DNA of 64,000 nt from Acidobacteriota bacterium (GTDB lineage: Bacteria > Acidobacteriota > Thermoanaerobaculia > Thermoanaerobaculales > Sulfomarinibacteraceae). Numbering within the stretch: the first letter of the stretch is position 1; the number at the start of each line of letters is the position of its first letter. Under the pieces are notes generated by a model. It searched no databases and was not told where the DNA came from. It saw nothing but the letters and a program-made list of their open reading frames with translations. Below, piece by piece: positions 25,693-35,795 of the stretch. The position numbers were made by a program, and so were the translations under genes. The DNA is taken from contig JAJDNM010000132.1 of the NCBI GenBank assembly GCA_022340665.1, positions 1-64,000 on the forward strand, read 5' to 3'.

Positions 25693-26340
25693 CTATCGCA
25701 GTCGCGCCCGCAGATCGGGCGGGACGTCGTCGACGGTTGCATTCTGACTCCGCTGCAAGGCCCTCACGTAGGCAACGATCGCCCAGCGATCCTCAACCGG
25801 GATCTGCGGGCCGTAGGCCGGCATGTTGCGGATTCCGTTGGATATCGTGTTGAAGAGGTGGCCGGCCGGCCGACCTCGCACCAGATCGGTGTGGAAGGAG
25901 GACGGCGGCGTCCAGGTTCCTTCCAGAAGTTCGTCGGCCCGTTTGGCCACCATCCCGTCGCCGAAGCCCGCAAGGCCGTGGCACGGCGAGCAGTAGATGT
26001 CGTAGCGCTGCCGGCCACGGCGGACGAGCGCGAGATCGACCTTGATGGGGCTCACCTCGAGCCAGTCCCCACCATCCTTGCCGGTCGTCAGGGCCGGCGA
26101 ATCGATCGTCGCACCGCGAGGCACGGTGCCGGCTACCGGTGGGCGCATGGCGCGGCGATCGGCAAACATCGGATTGCGCGCCTGCGGCTTGAACTTCGGT
26201 TGATTGTCCATGTCCGGAATGACGTGGATCCTCGGATCGGGCGAGGAGGTGACCCGGGCCCGCATGATCAACGCGAGCGGCACCCACGACAGGACCACCA
26301 GAATCACCACCGCGAACAGGAGCCAGCGTGGAAGGTTCAT
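25693..26340 (-). CDS. actE: Alternative complex III monoheme cytochrome c subunit ActE
   Basis: A 215-residue protein anchored by one N-terminal helix (PRWLLFAVVILVVLSWVPLA). A single haem site, CSPCH, lies at about residue 125 (YDIYCSPCHGLAGFGDGMV), and a later NMPAYGPQIP region may supply the axial Met. It carries electrons from the ActB/ActA part to the terminal acceptor on the periplasmic side. Its ATG overlaps the actD stop by 4 bp. Confidence 0.93.
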   Translation of the reverse strand: MNLPRWLLFAVVILVVLSWVPLALIMRARVTSSPDPRIHVIPDMDNQPKFKPQARNPMFADRRAMRPPVAGTVPRGATIDSPALTTGKDGGDWLEVSPIKVDLALVRRGRQRYDIYCSPCHGLAGFGDGMVAKRADELLEGTWTPPSSFHTDLVRGRPAGHLFNTISNGIRNMPAYGPQIPVEDRWAIVAYVRALQRSQNATVDDVPPDLRARLR

Positions 26341-26909
26341 GGTAGGTCCTCGATTTCTTCCACCGCTCGTCCCGAGATCTCTTCTAACAGGCGGCGCGTC
26401 TCGACACGGTCGAACAGGGGGTCTTTCGCCTCGATGGAAATGAAGAATGTGTCGTCGGTCGCCCGCTTGAATGAGCGGTTTGTGAACAGGGGATGTGAGA
26501 GCTGAGGCAGTCCGTTGAGGGCGAGCATGCCGACGAGGGCGCTCAAAGCCGCGAACAGAATTGTCGTCTCGAATGCTATCGGAATGTTGGCCGGAAGGCT
26601 GAAGAGCGGCTTGCCACTGATCAAAAACGGGTAGTCGACGGCGTTGGTCCACCATTGGAGGAGGATTCCCGCCGCCGCCCCGGTGAGGCCCCCCAGAAAC
26701 ACGATGTACGGGAGGATCGTCTTCTTGACGCCCATCGCCGCGTCGAGGCGGTGGAGCACGAATGGGCTGTGGGTGTCCCAGCGGGTGTAGCCGGCATCAC
26801 GCACGATCCGTGCGCCCCTCAGCAGCTCATCCACCTTGTCGAAGGCTACGAGATAGCCGTACAGTCCGTTCGACTCACCGCCTCCGGCATGTGTGGTCCG
26901 ATCACTCAT
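26337..26909 (-). CDS. actD: Alternative complex III subunit ActD (DUF3341)
   Basis: A 190-residue membrane subunit of the DUF3341 family. The cytosolic N-terminal part (YGYLVAFDKVDELLRGARIV, then GYTRWDTHSPFVLHRLDAAM) matches the family. Two membrane helices follow (ILPYIVFLGGLTGAAAGILL and AFETTILFAALSALVGMLAL) and then a C-terminal DPLFDRVETRRLLEEIS. Start 26909 overlaps the actC stop by 1 bp and the stop overlaps actE by 4 bp. Confidence 0.93.
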   Translation of the reverse strand: MSDRTTHAGGGESNGLYGYLVAFDKVDELLRGARIVRDAGYTRWDTHSPFVLHRLDAAMGVKKTILPYIVFLGGLTGAAAGILLQWWTNAVDYPFLISGKPLFSLPANIPIAFETTILFAALSALVGMLALNGLPQLSHPLFTNRSFKRATDDTFFISIEAKDPLFDRVETRRLLEEISGRAVEEIEDLP

Positions 26910-28369
26910 CACAGATCCACCTCTCGAACAGCGATATCGCCGTGGTAGTCGCCGTGGCCACGGTGTCCCGGATGGTCGAGGTGGGCCTGCGGCATCACGC
27001 CCTTGACCTCCGCCATGCCCACCATTGGCAGGAAACGAACGAAGAGCAGGAAGAGCGTGAGAAAGAGACCGAAACTGCCGATGAACGTCAGAACGTCGAT
27101 CGCGGTCGGCCGATAGTAGCCCCAACTGGTCGGCACGTAGTCGCGGCTGAGAGAGCTCACCACGATGACGAATCGCTCGAACCACATGCCGACGTTGATC
27201 AAAATCGACGCCACCCAGAGAATGAGGGTGTTGTTGCGCAGCTTTCTCACCCAGAAGATCTGCGGCACCAGGACGTTGCAGGTGACCATTGTCCAGTAGG
27301 CCCAGGCGTACGGGCCGAAGGCCCGGTTGAGGAAGGTGAACGCTTCGTAGACGTTGCCCGAATACCACGCCATGAAGAACTCGGTCGAGTACGCGAATCC
27401 GACCATCATCCCGGTGGCGAGCATGATCTTGGCCATGTTCTCGAGGTGGCGGGCGGTGATGATCTCTTCGAGCCCGAAGAACTTCCGGGTCGGGACGATC
27501 AAGCTCACGACCATTGCGAAGCCCGAAAAGATGGCTCCGGCGACAAAGTAGGGCGGGAATATCGTTGTATGCCAGCCGGGCATGATCGAAACTGCGAAAT
27601 CGAAGCTCACGACCGAGTGCACCGACAGTACGAGTGGTGTCGCCAGCGAAGCCAACAGCAGGTACGCGAACTCGAAGCGGTGCCAGTGACGGTTCGACGA
27701 GCGCCAACCGAGGCTGAGGACACCGTAGATGTAGAAGCGAAGCTTGGTGGTTGCGCGATCGCGAATCGTCGCCAGGTCGGGGATCATCCCCATGTACCAA
27801 AAGAGCAGCGACACCGTCGCGTAGGTGCCGACGGCAAAAACGTCCCACAGCAACGGCGAGCGGAAGTTCGGCCACATCGACATCTGGTTGGGAATCGGGA
27901 AGAGCCAGTATGCGACCCATATGCGGCCGACGTGAATTCCGGGAAAGATGCCTGCGCAGACGACGGCGAAGATCGTCATCGCCTCGGCGAACCGGTTGAT
28001 GCTGGTGCGCCACTGCTGGCGCAGGAGAAAGAGGATAGCCGATATCAAGGTTCCAGCGTGGCCGATGCCGACCCAGAATACGAAGTTGACGATCGCATAG
28101 CCCCACCCCACCGGAATCTGGAGGCCCCAGACGCCGACGCCGGTGGTCACCAGATAACCGATACAGGCGAAGAGGACGAGGGTGAGGCTCGAAGCCGCTG
28201 CAAATGCCGCCCACCAGAATTTTGGAGGCTTCGGCTGCTCGATGATGCCACAGACCGTTTCGGTCACTGAGTGAAAATCGTTGTCACCGACCACCAGCCG
28301 CGCGCGAACGGTCGGATCATCACTGGTATTGTCGAGGTAGCTCACGGGATCGACCGCGGCGGCGCTCAT
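26909..28369 (-). CDS. actC: Alternative complex III subunit ActC (NrfD-like)
   Basis: A 486-residue polytopic membrane subunit, the main quinol-site candidate of the complex. Start [13 protein letters not shown]. About ten helices include [20 protein letters not shown] and [20 protein letters not shown], with the typical NrfD-like [18 protein letters not shown] loop. The C-terminus is His-rich ([15 protein letters not shown]). It starts 1 nt after the actB stop. Confidence 0.94.
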   Translation of the reverse strand: MSAAAVDPVSYLDNTSDDPTVRARLVVGDNDFHSVTETVCGIIEQPKPPKFWWAAFAAASSLTLVLFACIGYLVTTGVGVWGLQIPVGWGYAIVNFVFWVGIGHAGTLISAILFLLRQQWRTSINRFAEAMTIFAVVCAGIFPGIHVGRIWVAYWLFPIPNQMSMWPNFRSPLLWDVFAVGTYATVSLLFWYMGMIPDLATIRDRATTKLRFYIYGVLSLGWRSSNRHWHRFEFAYLLLASLATPLVLSVHSVVSFDFAVSIMPGWHTTIFPPYFVAGAIFSGFAMVVSLIVPTRKFFGLEEIITARHLENMAKIMLATGMMVGFAYSTEFFMAWYSGNVYEAFTFLNRAFGPYAWAYWTMVTCNVLVPQIFWVRKLRNNTLILWVASILINVGMWFERFVIVVSSLSRDYVPTSWGYYRPTAIDVLTFIGSFGLFLTLFLLFVRFLPMVGMAEVKGVMPQAHLDHPGHRGHGDYHGDIAVREVDL

Positions 28370-28370
28370 C

Positions 28371-31300
28371 TCAGGCACCCTCCTTCCCGTGACTCTGCAC
28401 ATCTCCGTGCGGCGATCCGTGGTCATCCGCACTGCCACCGTCGGCGCGGTTGGTCAGCCGGCCGAGGTAATGGGCGCGCGGACGGATGTTGAGCTCGGCC
28501 AGCGTCGCGTACGAGCGTTTTTCCTCGCGCAGCTTTGAAACCTCCGACTCCGGATCGTTGAGGTTGCCGAAGGTGATGGCACGTGTCGGGCAGGTCTGTG
28601 CGCACGCCGGCACGATCTCGCCGTCGGTCACCGGGCGGTTGTCGTTGCGGGCGGCGATGCGCACCGCTTCGATGCGTTGGATGCAGAAAGTGCACTTCTC
28701 CATCACGCCGCGCGACCGAACTGTGACCTCTGGGTTGAACTGCATCATCGTCGTGTCGGCGAGGTTTTTGTGATAGTTGAAGAAGTTGAACCGCCGGACC
28801 TTGAACGGGCAGTTGTTCGAGCAGTAGCGGGTCCCGACGCAACGGTTGTAGACCATCGCGTTGAGCCCATCGGTCGTGTGCTGGGTGGCAGCCACCGGAC
28901 AGACCTGCTCGCAGGGAGCGTTTTCGCAGTGGACGCAGGTCATCGGCTGGAATGCAACCTCTGCGTCGTCCACATCTTCGGGCGCGACGCCCGGCTCCGT
29001 CTTGAAGTAGCGATCGATCCGGATCCACTGCATCTCGCGCTGGTTGAGGACCTGTTCACGGCCAACCACCGGAATGTTGTTCTCCGCCTGGCAGGCGACG
29101 ACACAGGCGTTGCACCCGATGCAGGTGTTGAGATCGATTGCCATGCCCCACTGTTCACCCTCGTATTCGTGGTCCTTCCAGAGGGACACCAGCGGCGGGT
29201 GGTGCTCATGCTCGTGGAATATCTCCGGGTTGGCCAAGTAGGCGTCGAGCGACGCCTCGCGCACGAGATCGCCAACCCGGCGATTGCGCTCGCGGAAACC
29301 GAGGGTATCGATCGCGAAATGATCCTGGGTGGTGGCCAGGTTGTAGTGGCGCCCCGTTCCTCGAAGCCTCGCCCCGATCACGACGTGCGGCGAATCTGCC
29401 GTCCGCAACATGTAAGCGTTGACTCCGACCCCATCCCCCACTTGGCCGGCCGCCGTTCGACCGTAGCCGAGCGAGATCGTGACGCTTCCGTATGCCTGAC
29501 CGGGTAACACGCAGGCCGGGATTTCGATCGTAGTTCCGGAGGCCTCGACTTCCACCACCTCGCCGTCAGAAATGCCGAGCTCGCGCGCGGTGGCCGGCGA
29601 TATCAGGAGCGGGTTGTCCCACGTCACTTTGGTCAGAGCATCGGGAAGCTCCTGCAACCAGCCGTTATTGGCGAATCGTCCATCCCAGATTTTCGAATCC
29701 CTGGCCAACACGACCTCGGTGCGATCGGAGCTCGGCGGTGAATGGTCGAGCAATGCCCGAAGCTGATCCACCGCGACCGCGAGACGACCAGGTTCGAGGG
29801 AGGGCGTCACCGGTTCCCGTCCCGTACCTGCAATCACCCCGTCGTGCAACGCTCGCCGCCAGGCTCCCTCGAAGTCGAAATCCGAATCAGTGCTTTCGTT
29901 CCGGAATGTCTCCCGCACGAGGTCGTACCCGGACTTATTCTCCAGCCCCAAAACCGCCGCCAGGACCTCGATCGAAGACCTCCCGTCGTAGAGCGGTTGA
30001 ATGAGAGGTTGTCCCATCGTCAGGGTGCCGTCCCATGCCCGGCCATCGCTCCAGCTCTCGAGGCCGTGGGACTGCGGCAGATGCCACGTGCAACGCCGAG
30101 AGGTCTCGTCGTCGTAGAGGCTGAGATGGATCGACACCGGGACCTTGGCCATGAGGTCTCCGAAGCGAAGGTCAGAGGGAGCGTTGTAGACCGGGTTACC
30201 GCCCAAGATCAGCAGGGTCCGCACCGCGCCCGAGCCGATCGCGGCTGCTAGCTCGGTGATCGACGCCATATGAGTGGGTCGATCGGGGTCCGGATCAGAC
30301 GTGTAGGTGACGGTGGAACCGGTGGCTCCCAGCACCTCGTTGAGGACCGCCGCAAAAGCGTGCACCGCCGGCTCCTGCCGGGGCCCGACCAGAATGACAC
30401 TCGACCCCCGATGGGAAGCGAGGTCTGCGGCAAGCGTTGCCGCAAATCCGCGCTCCCTGTCAGGGAGAGGCCCGCCCGACGCACCCGCGTATCCAGCCGC
30501 CGCTGGGGGCAGGTCGATTTGGTGCTCGGCCACCAGCAGGTGGGCCACGTGGGCAAGCAGCGCCGGAACACCTGCAGCCGGCACAGCCACACGATGGTCT
30601 GCACGAACGCCGGTCAAACTGAAGCTGGATTCCGCAGCGTATAGTCGAGCACCGAGTCCCGTTTCAGGATGACGGGCCGATGCGAAGTCCCGCGCCAGGC
30701 TCAGAGCCGTCGGGTGGTCAAAGAGCGGATCTGCATCGAAGCAGGCGACCACCTTGGCTGTGTCCAGCTTCGGATGGACTCTCAGAACCGATCCGAAGAC
30801 CAGCCTCGTGCCTTCCCTCTCGTGATCCAGAGAGAGCGGCTCATACTCGTGCCACCTCGCCTGGGGATGGACTGCGAGGAACCGGTCGCGCAGCATCGCC
30901 CGGGTCGGTGACGACGAGGTATCTGCGAGAACCGCGACACCGGTTCCATCGCCCGAAAAATGCTCTGCCGCCGCTTCTTCAAAGTCGCTCCACCCTTTGA
31001 CGAATTGCTGACCGCTGTTGCGTAACAGAAGCCGCCTGCTGCGATCCGGATCATAGAGCTGGAGGACATCTGCCTGGGCGACTGCGGTCAACGCGCCCAG
31101 ACTGTCCGGGTGCTGATGGTTGCCTTCCGCCTTGATCGGCCGACCGTCGAAGGAGGTGACGAGCATCCCGAGCGCGACTCCGCCCAACTCCATGGAGGTC
31201 GCGAAGTGTTCCGGCACACCGGGTGTGCGACCTTCCGGACGGTGGGCGAAAGGAACGATTTCTTCCCTCGGCCAACGGCAGGCCGTGAGCCCGGCCATGG

Positions 31301-31466
31301 CGAGCGAAGCACCCATGACCTTGAGGAATTGTCGCCGCGTCGCCGGGGGCAGCCGGTCCCAGTCCTCGCCCGGAAACTCCCTCGCCACCGCCTCCTGGAA
31401 CTCCGGGGTGCGCGCGAGCTCATCGAGGCTCCGCCAATATGTAGGGCCGTTTTTCTTGTGTTTCAT
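28371..31466 (-). CDS. actB: Alternative complex III Fe-S/molybdopterin-like subunit ActB
   Basis: A 1031-residue periplasmic subunit that fuses a molybdopterin-oxidoreductase-like domain (no cofactor is expected in the family) to a four-cluster ferredoxin-like domain. The N-terminus has a Tat motif ([10 protein letters not shown]) and lipobox-like LTAC. The C-terminal Cys motifs are visible: [43 protein letters not shown], and CTFCIQR...CAQTCPTRA. The 4-bp overlap with the actA stop supports ATG 31466; an ATG at 31475 is possible. Confidence 0.95.
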   Translation of the reverse strand: MKHKKNGPTYWRSLDELARTPEFQEAVAREFPGEDWDRLPPATRRQFLKVMGASLAMAGLTACRWPREEIVPFAHRPEGRTPGVPEHFATSMELGGVALGMLVTSFDGRPIKAEGNHQHPDSLGALTAVAQADVLQLYDPDRSRRLLLRNSGQQFVKGWSDFEEAAAEHFSGDGTGVAVLADTSSSPTRAMLRDRFLAVHPQARWHEYEPLSLDHEREGTRLVFGSVLRVHPKLDTAKVVACFDADPLFDHPTALSLARDFASARHPETGLGARLYAAESSFSLTGVRADHRVAVPAAGVPALLAHVAHLLVAEHQIDLPPAAAGYAGASGGPLPDRERGFAATLAADLASHRGSSVILVGPRQEPAVHAFAAVLNEVLGATGSTVTYTSDPDPDRPTHMASITELAAAIGSGAVRTLLILGGNPVYNAPSDLRFGDLMAKVPVSIHLSLYDDETSRRCTWHLPQSHGLESWSDGRAWDGTLTMGQPLIQPLYDGRSSIEVLAAVLGLENKSGYDLVRETFRNESTDSDFDFEGAWRRALHDGVIAGTGREPVTPSLEPGRLAVAVDQLRALLDHSPPSSDRTEVVLARDSKIWDGRFANNGWLQELPDALTKVTWDNPLLISPATARELGISDGEVVEVEASGTTIEIPACVLPGQAYGSVTISLGYGRTAAGQVGDGVGVNAYMLRTADSPHVVIGARLRGTGRHYNLATTQDHFAIDTLGFRERNRRVGDLVREASLDAYLANPEIFHEHEHHPPLVSLWKDHEYEGEQWGMAIDLNTCIGCNACVVACQAENNIPVVGREQVLNQREMQWIRIDRYFKTEPGVAPEDVDDAEVAFQPMTCVHCENAPCEQVCPVAATQHTTDGLNAMVYNRCVGTRYCSNNCPFKVRRFNFFNYHKNLADTTMMQFNPEVTVRSRGVMEKCTFCIQRIEAVRIAARNDNRPVTDGEIVPACAQTCPTRAITFGNLNDPESEVSKLREEKRSYATLAELNIRPRAHYLGRLTNRADGGSADDHGSPHGDVQSHGKEGA

Positions 31467-32131
31467 CGATGGCATGTGTTGCAGTCCTGGGGTGGGTTGA
31501 TGTTGTGGGTCTCGCGGAGTTTGGCGCCGAGGGCCAGTTGGTCTTCTTCGGGGACCCAGTCGAGCTGGAAAACGAACTCGACTGGTCTCAGATGGCGCTC
31601 TGGCTCGCGGTGGCAATCGAGACACCAACCCATGCTGAGAGGCTCCCGTTGGCTGACGACCTCCATGGTGTCGATCCGGCCATGGCAGGAGACACAGCCG
31701 ATGCCTCGGCTCACGTGAGCCGAGTGGTTGAAATACACATAATCCGGCAGGTCATGAACGCGCACCCACTCGACCGGCATGCCGGTCGAGTAACTCTCGA
31801 AGACGGGAATGAGTTTTTCCGAGTTCGCGCGCACCGTTTTGTGGCAGTTCATGCACGTCTGGCTCGGAGGGATAGTCGCTTTCGCAGTCCGTTCAACGCC
31901 GGTGTGACAGTATCGACAGTCCATGCCCAGCTGACCGACATGCAGAGCGTGGCTGTAGGGCACCGGCTGGACGGGCTCGTATCCGACGTCGGTGGCGAGG
32001 GGTGAAAAACCGAAGGCAACGACCACCGTCGCATACAGCAATCCTCCCACAGCGGCAACCGCCACCGCGGGTCGCAGTACCCACGTCCATTTTGGGAAAA
32101 TGAAGATATCATTGAACTTGTCTTCATTCAT
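31463..32131 (-). CDS. actA: Alternative complex III pentahaem cytochrome c subunit ActA
   Basis: A 222-residue protein with one N-terminal helix (PAVAVAAVGGLLYATVVVAF) and five CxxCH haem sites: CRYCH, CMNCH, CVSCH, CLDCH and CNTCH, the last at the very C-terminus. It receives electrons from the complex on the periplasmic face. It is the first gene of the act operon and divergent from a threonine aldolase gene 64 bp away. No cox genes follow act in this window. Confidence 0.95.
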   Translation of the reverse strand: MNEDKFNDIFIFPKWTWVLRPAVAVAAVGGLLYATVVVAFGFSPLATDVGYEPVQPVPYSHALHVGQLGMDCRYCHTGVERTAKATIPPSQTCMNCHKTVRANSEKLIPVFESYSTGMPVEWVRVHDLPDYVYFNHSAHVSRGIGCVSCHGRIDTMEVVSQREPLSMGWCLDCHREPERHLRPVEFVFQLDWVPEEDQLALGAKLRETHNINPPQDCNTCHR

Positions 32132-32183
32132 GAGAATGAATCCTAACTTCGTCCCAACCTTTAGTCAAGTCGATTTGAACGAG

Positions 32184-32189
32184 TAGAAT
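32184..32189 (+). promoter_or_regulatory. -10 box for leaderless ltaE
   Basis: TAGAAT ends exactly 6 nt before the ATG at 32196, which has no Shine-Dalgarno sequence. Transcription would start on the A of ATG. Confidence 0.45.
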
Positions 32190-32195
32190 AGCCCA

Positions 32196-33245
32196 ATGAA
32201 CAACGCCATGATCGACTTGCGATCAGATACCGTAACACATCCCACCGACTCGATGCGTAAAGCCATGGCCGGCGCCGAGGTCGGTGACGATGTCTACCGC
32301 GAGGACCCGACGATCAATCGTCTCGAAGAGCGGGCGGCTGGGTTGATGGGCCGGGAAGCCGCGGTATTCGTTCCGACCGGAACCATGGGCAATCAAATCG
32401 CGATCCACCTTCACACCCATCCGGGATCGGAGGTCGTCGCCGAGGCCGGTTCGCACATCTTCAACTTCGAGATGGGAGCGATGGCTGCCCTGTCCGGCGC
32501 CCTCCCACGGCCAGTCGATACGACCAACGGCATCCTCGAGCCCGATCAGCTGGATGCGGCCATCCAACCGCCGGCAGGCTATCGGACCCCGACCTCGCTG
32601 GTGGTGCTGGAAAACAGCCACAATCTCGCCGGCGGACGAATCACGCCGCCAGCCCAGATGGCGGCGCTGATTCACGTCGCCCGCAGCCACGGTCTTCCGG
32701 TCCACCTCGACGGCGCCCGCATCCACAACGCGGCCGCCGCACTCGGCATGTCGGCCGCTGAGTTGAGCGCCGGATGCGACACGGTGATGTTCTGTCTCTC
32801 CAAGGGACTTGGGGCTCCCGTCGGATCGCTGCTCGTCGGTAACGCCGATGCCATCGAAGAGGCGCGGCGGATCCGCAAGATGTTCGGTGGCGGCATGCGC
32901 CAGGCGGGGATCATCGCCGCAGCCGGACTGGTCGCACTCGACGAAGTGCTGCCGATGTTGGGCGAGGACAACCGCCGTGCACACGACCTCGGCGCGGGCC
33001 TCGCCGGTATTCCGGGCGTGGTGCTCGACCCGGACACGGTCGAGACCAACATCGTCTTCTTCTCACTCGCCGAAGACGCGTCGATGGACGCCGGGACACT
33101 GGCCACCCGCCTGGCCGATGAGGGTGTGCTCTGCCACCCGCTCGGTGGGGACAGCATTCGGATGGTGACCCACTATCACGTCAGCGACGAGGACATCGAA
33201 CGGGCAGTCGAGATCACCTCCAGAGTTTTGAGTTCTCAGTTTTGA
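32196..33245 (+). CDS. ltaE: Low-specificity L-threonine aldolase
   Basis: A 349-residue PLP enzyme that cleaves L-threonine/allo-threonine to glycine and acetaldehyde; cytoplasmic. Start [19 protein letters not shown], the [15 protein letters not shown] region, PLP-binding Asp in [12 protein letters not shown] and the PLP Lys203 in [12 protein letters not shown] are all typical. Length is normal. The last codons (ending SSQF) and the TGA come from a TTTTGAG repeat arm that has invaded the 3' end. The start appears leaderless. Confidence 0.94.
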   Translation: MNNAMIDLRSDTVTHPTDSMRKAMAGAEVGDDVYREDPTINRLEERAAGLMGREAAVFVPTGTMGNQIAIHLHTHPGSEVVAEAGSHIFNFEMGAMAALSGALPRPVDTTNGILEPDQLDAAIQPPAGYRTPTSLVVLENSHNLAGGRITPPAQMAALIHVARSHGLPVHLDGARIHNAAAALGMSAAELSAGCDTVMFCLSKGLGAPVGSLLVGNADAIEEARRIRKMFGGGMRQAGIIAAAGLVALDEVLPMLGEDNRRAHDLGAGLAGIPGVVLDPDTVETNIVFFSLAEDASMDAGTLATRLADEGVLCHPLGGDSIRMVTHYHVSDEDIERAVEITSRVLSSQF

Positions 33246-33325
33246 GTTTTGAGTTCCCACTCACGCCCCCTGCGATCCCTCCGGGCGGGCGGGGGACAAC
33301 TCACAACTCAACACTCAAAACTGGC
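33222..33325. repeat. Two-arm TTTTGAG hairpin repeat forming the ends of two convergent genes
   Basis: Left arm GAGTTTTGAGTTCTCAG... (33222-33254), core CCCACTCACGCCCCC...GGGCGGGCGGGGG, right arm AACTCACAACTCAACACTCAAAACTG (33299-33323). The left arm gives ltaE its last codons and TGA. The right arm gives the opposite-strand gene its last codons and TGA; both proteins end in Gln-Phe. Confidence 0.8.
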
Positions 33326-33833
33326 CTTGGCGGCGGGAGTCGAGCTCCTCGCGGAACTCGGGGACGTCGAGGTCCACGGTTGATGCGAGGCGCCAACCCG
33401 GAGCTTCCTTACGCCACAGAAGCGAAGCCGAACACGGCTCCGACACGCTGCCCAGGACAGAGCCTCTCGTGCCGACAACGGAGCCCCCGGTGCCCTCGAC
33501 GCGCCCCCAGATGACGAACTCGATACCGACCCGGACTTCGTTTTCCGCAACCGACGGCCTGGTGAGAACGTAGTCGACGTCCAGATCGTCGTAGTCCTCC
33601 ATCGCCCGTTTGAGATACCCGCCGAGGATTTCGAAATCGAGTCCCAGCGGATCCGAATAGCCGCGGGAGATCGAGGACATCACACCCAGCAACCGCTCCT
33701 CCTCGAAAGCTTCGATGGTCGCTGCAATCTTGCGCTTGACCACCTCACCGGCTGAGAAATAGTGTCGGATGGCGATCACCATGACCAATGCGACCGCCGC
33801 CGCCACAGCGAGCTTGATGGCACGAGGTGACAT
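33315..33833 (-). CDS. Membrane-anchored protein of unknown function
   Basis: A 172-residue protein with one N-terminal helix (KLAVAAAVALVMVIAIRHYF) and an exported domain (VVKRKIAATIEAFEEERLLG, later DLDVDYVLTRPSVAENEVRV). This pattern of paired helices and strands resembles NTF2-like small domains. A Gly/Ser-rich insert (GTGGSVVGTRGSVLGSVS) interrupts it. The TGA stop lies in the right arm of the neighbouring repeat. A TACACT box lies 9 nt before the ATG. No family assigned. Confidence 0.7.
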   Translation of the reverse strand: MSPRAIKLAVAAAVALVMVIAIRHYFSAGEVVKRKIAATIEAFEEERLLGVMSSISRGYSDPLGLDFEILGGYLKRAMEDYDDLDVDYVLTRPSVAENEVRVGIEFVIWGRVEGTGGSVVGTRGSVLGSVSEPCSASLLWRKEAPGWRLASTVDLDVPEFREELDSRRQGQF

Positions 33834-33909
33834 GTCGGGATCAGTGTACCGCACGGATGGCGCGAACCGGGGAGAAGCAAGGGAAGTGGACACCAGGCCG
33901 CCAGCAAAT

Positions 33910-33962
33910 CCCCAGATCGGGAGGCGGGTGGAAAATTCGACATCCGAAATGCGTGGGCGGGC
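33910..33962. repeat. GGGAGGCGGGTGG core with AATTCGA/CCGAAAT units
   Basis: A short single-arm member of the hairpin family: ATCGGGAGGCGGGTGGAAA followed by ATTCGACATCCGAAATGCG and GGGCGGGCGGGC, in the gap before glgA's 3' end. Confidence 0.5.
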
Positions 33963-33998
33963 GGGCTACCCTGCCCCTTTTCTTCGCGCTTGGGTGAC

Positions 33999-35513
33999 TC
34001 ACCAGGTGCGCGGGGTGCGTCCGGCACGTCGATCGACGGCACCCCCGTAGAGCTCCACGTACCGCGCCGCAGAGTCTTCCCAGGAGAACCGACATTGCAT
34101 GGCCCGCACCCGCATGGCGTCGATGTCGTCCGGTCGGTTATACCAGGTCCAGACAGCCCAACCGACCGTGTTGGCGATTGCCTTCGGCGTGAGATCGTCG
34201 AAGACGAAACCGGTGCCTTGGCCGGTTTTCTCGTCATAGTTCTCGACCGTATCGGCGAGACCGCCGGTACGGCGAACGATCGGCAAGGTGCCATATCGGA
34301 GGGAGTACATCTGGGTCAGACCGCACGGCTCGTACACGCTCGGCATAAGGAAGAAATCCGCCCCAGCCTCGATCAGGTGCGCCAGTGGATCGTTGTACTC
34401 GAGCGACACTGACAGGTTGGGGAGCTTTTTCGCCAGGATGCTCAACTCCTCCTCGCACCACCTGTCGCCCGTTCCCAAAATCACGAACTGGAGATCGAGT
34501 TCGTTGCAGATCGACCACAGGCTGCCGTGGGTCGGACCACACAACTGGCCGAATCCCTTCTGATCTACGAGCCTGCTGATCATGCCGACCAACGGCACCT
34601 TCGGATCGATCTCGAGGCCCATTGCCTCCTGCAGCCCCTCCTTGTTGATCGCCTTTCTTTCGAGGTTTTCGTGTGAGTAGTTGGCCGGGATGTGCAGATC
34701 CGTTTCCGGATTCCACACCTCATAGTCCATGCCATTCAGCACACCGAAGAGATCCGCGCTCCGTCGGCGCAGGAGACCGTCGAGGCCGCAGCCGAACTCC
34801 GGAGTCTGAATCTCCTCGGCATAAGTGGGCGAGACCGTCGTCAAAACGTCGGCGTTGTGAATGCCCGCCTGCAACAAGTTGAGGCCATCGGGTGATTGAA
34901 AGCCGGCGGACGAGTAGAGATCTTCCGCAACCGGGAGGTGGACGAATTCCTCCGTCGGAAATACGCCCTGATGGCCCAGATTGTGGATGGTGAGCATCGA
35001 TCCGGTGGCGGCAAACTCGCCCTCGAGCTCGCGGTTGTAAAGGCAGACAGGAACCAGCGCGGCGGGCCAGTCGTGGACATGCATGATATCGGGATACCAG
35101 TCGAGCGCTCGGCACAGCTGGAAGGAACCCCGGCTGAGCAGGGCGAAGCGACGCAGGTTGTCGGGAAAGCCCGGTTCGTCCCGGGTTCCGTAGATGCCAT
35201 CACGCCCGTAGAGGACCTCGTGATCCAGGAGATGGACGGGCACTTCACTGTCCGGCAGGCGGCCCTGATAGACGGCACACCACTCTTCCTTTTCGCCAAG
35301 GGGCACACCCAGCGGTTCGCCGACCCGCCGCAACCGTCCGATATCGATCGAGTAGTAACGCGGCAGGAGGATCCGGACGTCGTGTCCCTGCCGTCCGAGT
35401 TCCGCCGACAGCGCCGCCACCATGTCGCCAAGCCCGCCTGCCTTGGCAAACGGAACGACCTCGCTGGTGACCATGAGGATTTTGAACTTCGTATCAGCCA
35501 ACACGACCCCCAT
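33999..35513 (-). CDS. glgA: Glycogen/starch synthase GlgA (GT5)
   Basis: A 504-residue glycosyltransferase that transfers glucose from ADP-glucose to alpha-1,4-glucan. The N-terminal donor-loop signature is present as KAGGLGDMVAALSAEL (family KxGGL). Other matches are YNRELEGEFAATGSMLTIHN, VGMISRLVDQKGF and the C-terminal FFLMPSVYEPCGLTQMYSLR with RRTGGLADTV. ATG 35513 is used; a GTG directly upstream (35516) is equally possible. No other glycogen gene is adjacent. Confidence 0.94.
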   Translation of the reverse strand: MGVVLADTKFKILMVTSEVVPFAKAGGLGDMVAALSAELGRQGHDVRILLPRYYSIDIGRLRRVGEPLGVPLGEKEEWCAVYQGRLPDSEVPVHLLDHEVLYGRDGIYGTRDEPGFPDNLRRFALLSRGSFQLCRALDWYPDIMHVHDWPAALVPVCLYNRELEGEFAATGSMLTIHNLGHQGVFPTEEFVHLPVAEDLYSSAGFQSPDGLNLLQAGIHNADVLTTVSPTYAEEIQTPEFGCGLDGLLRRRSADLFGVLNGMDYEVWNPETDLHIPANYSHENLERKAINKEGLQEAMGLEIDPKVPLVGMISRLVDQKGFGQLCGPTHGSLWSICNELDLQFVILGTGDRWCEEELSILAKKLPNLSVSLEYNDPLAHLIEAGADFFLMPSVYEPCGLTQMYSLRYGTLPIVRRTGGLADTVENYDEKTGQGTGFVFDDLTPKAIANTVGWAVWTWYNRPDDIDAMRVRAMQCRFSWEDSAARYVELYGGAVDRRAGRTPRTW

Positions 35514-35553
35514 CACGATCGCACCGAATGATAGCCGACTCTAAGGGGCGTAC

Positions 35554-35785
35554 GATGCTGGATGCTGGATGCTGGATGCTGGATGCTGGATGCTGGACTC
35601 AACAAATCAATATATCGTCTTGCTGAATTGTCAAGGGGCTTGCCACGGCGAAGCCCAAGGGGCGAAGCCGGGTGGGCGGGCGGATCGAGTATCGAGTATC
35701 CAGAAACGAGCGTCCCGAATCGGGCGGGTGGGCGGATCCAGGATCTAGCATCCAGTATCGAACATCCAGAACCGGGCGGGAGGAC
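35554..35785. repeat. GATGCTG-unit hairpin repeat with conserved CAACAAATC core
   Basis: Left arm: six GATGCTGGAT units (35554-35597). It is followed by CAACAAATC...TGAATTGTCAAGGGG (35600-35637), which matches the loop of the element at 50158-50261. After GC-rich cores (GGGTGGGCGGGCGG, GGGCGGGTGGGCGG) come right arms GAGTATCGAGTATCC, GGATCTAGCATCCAG and AACATCCAG. The 280-bp gap between glgA and the DUF362 gene contains only this. Confidence 0.72.
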
Positions 35786-35795
35786 GGGCAGGTCG

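Noticed and set aside
24759-25853. Long plus-strand open frames opposite actF (and 26762-28270 opposite actC/actD)
   Set aside because: Charged low-complexity shadows of membrane-protein genes; act genes on the minus strand have clear family motifs.
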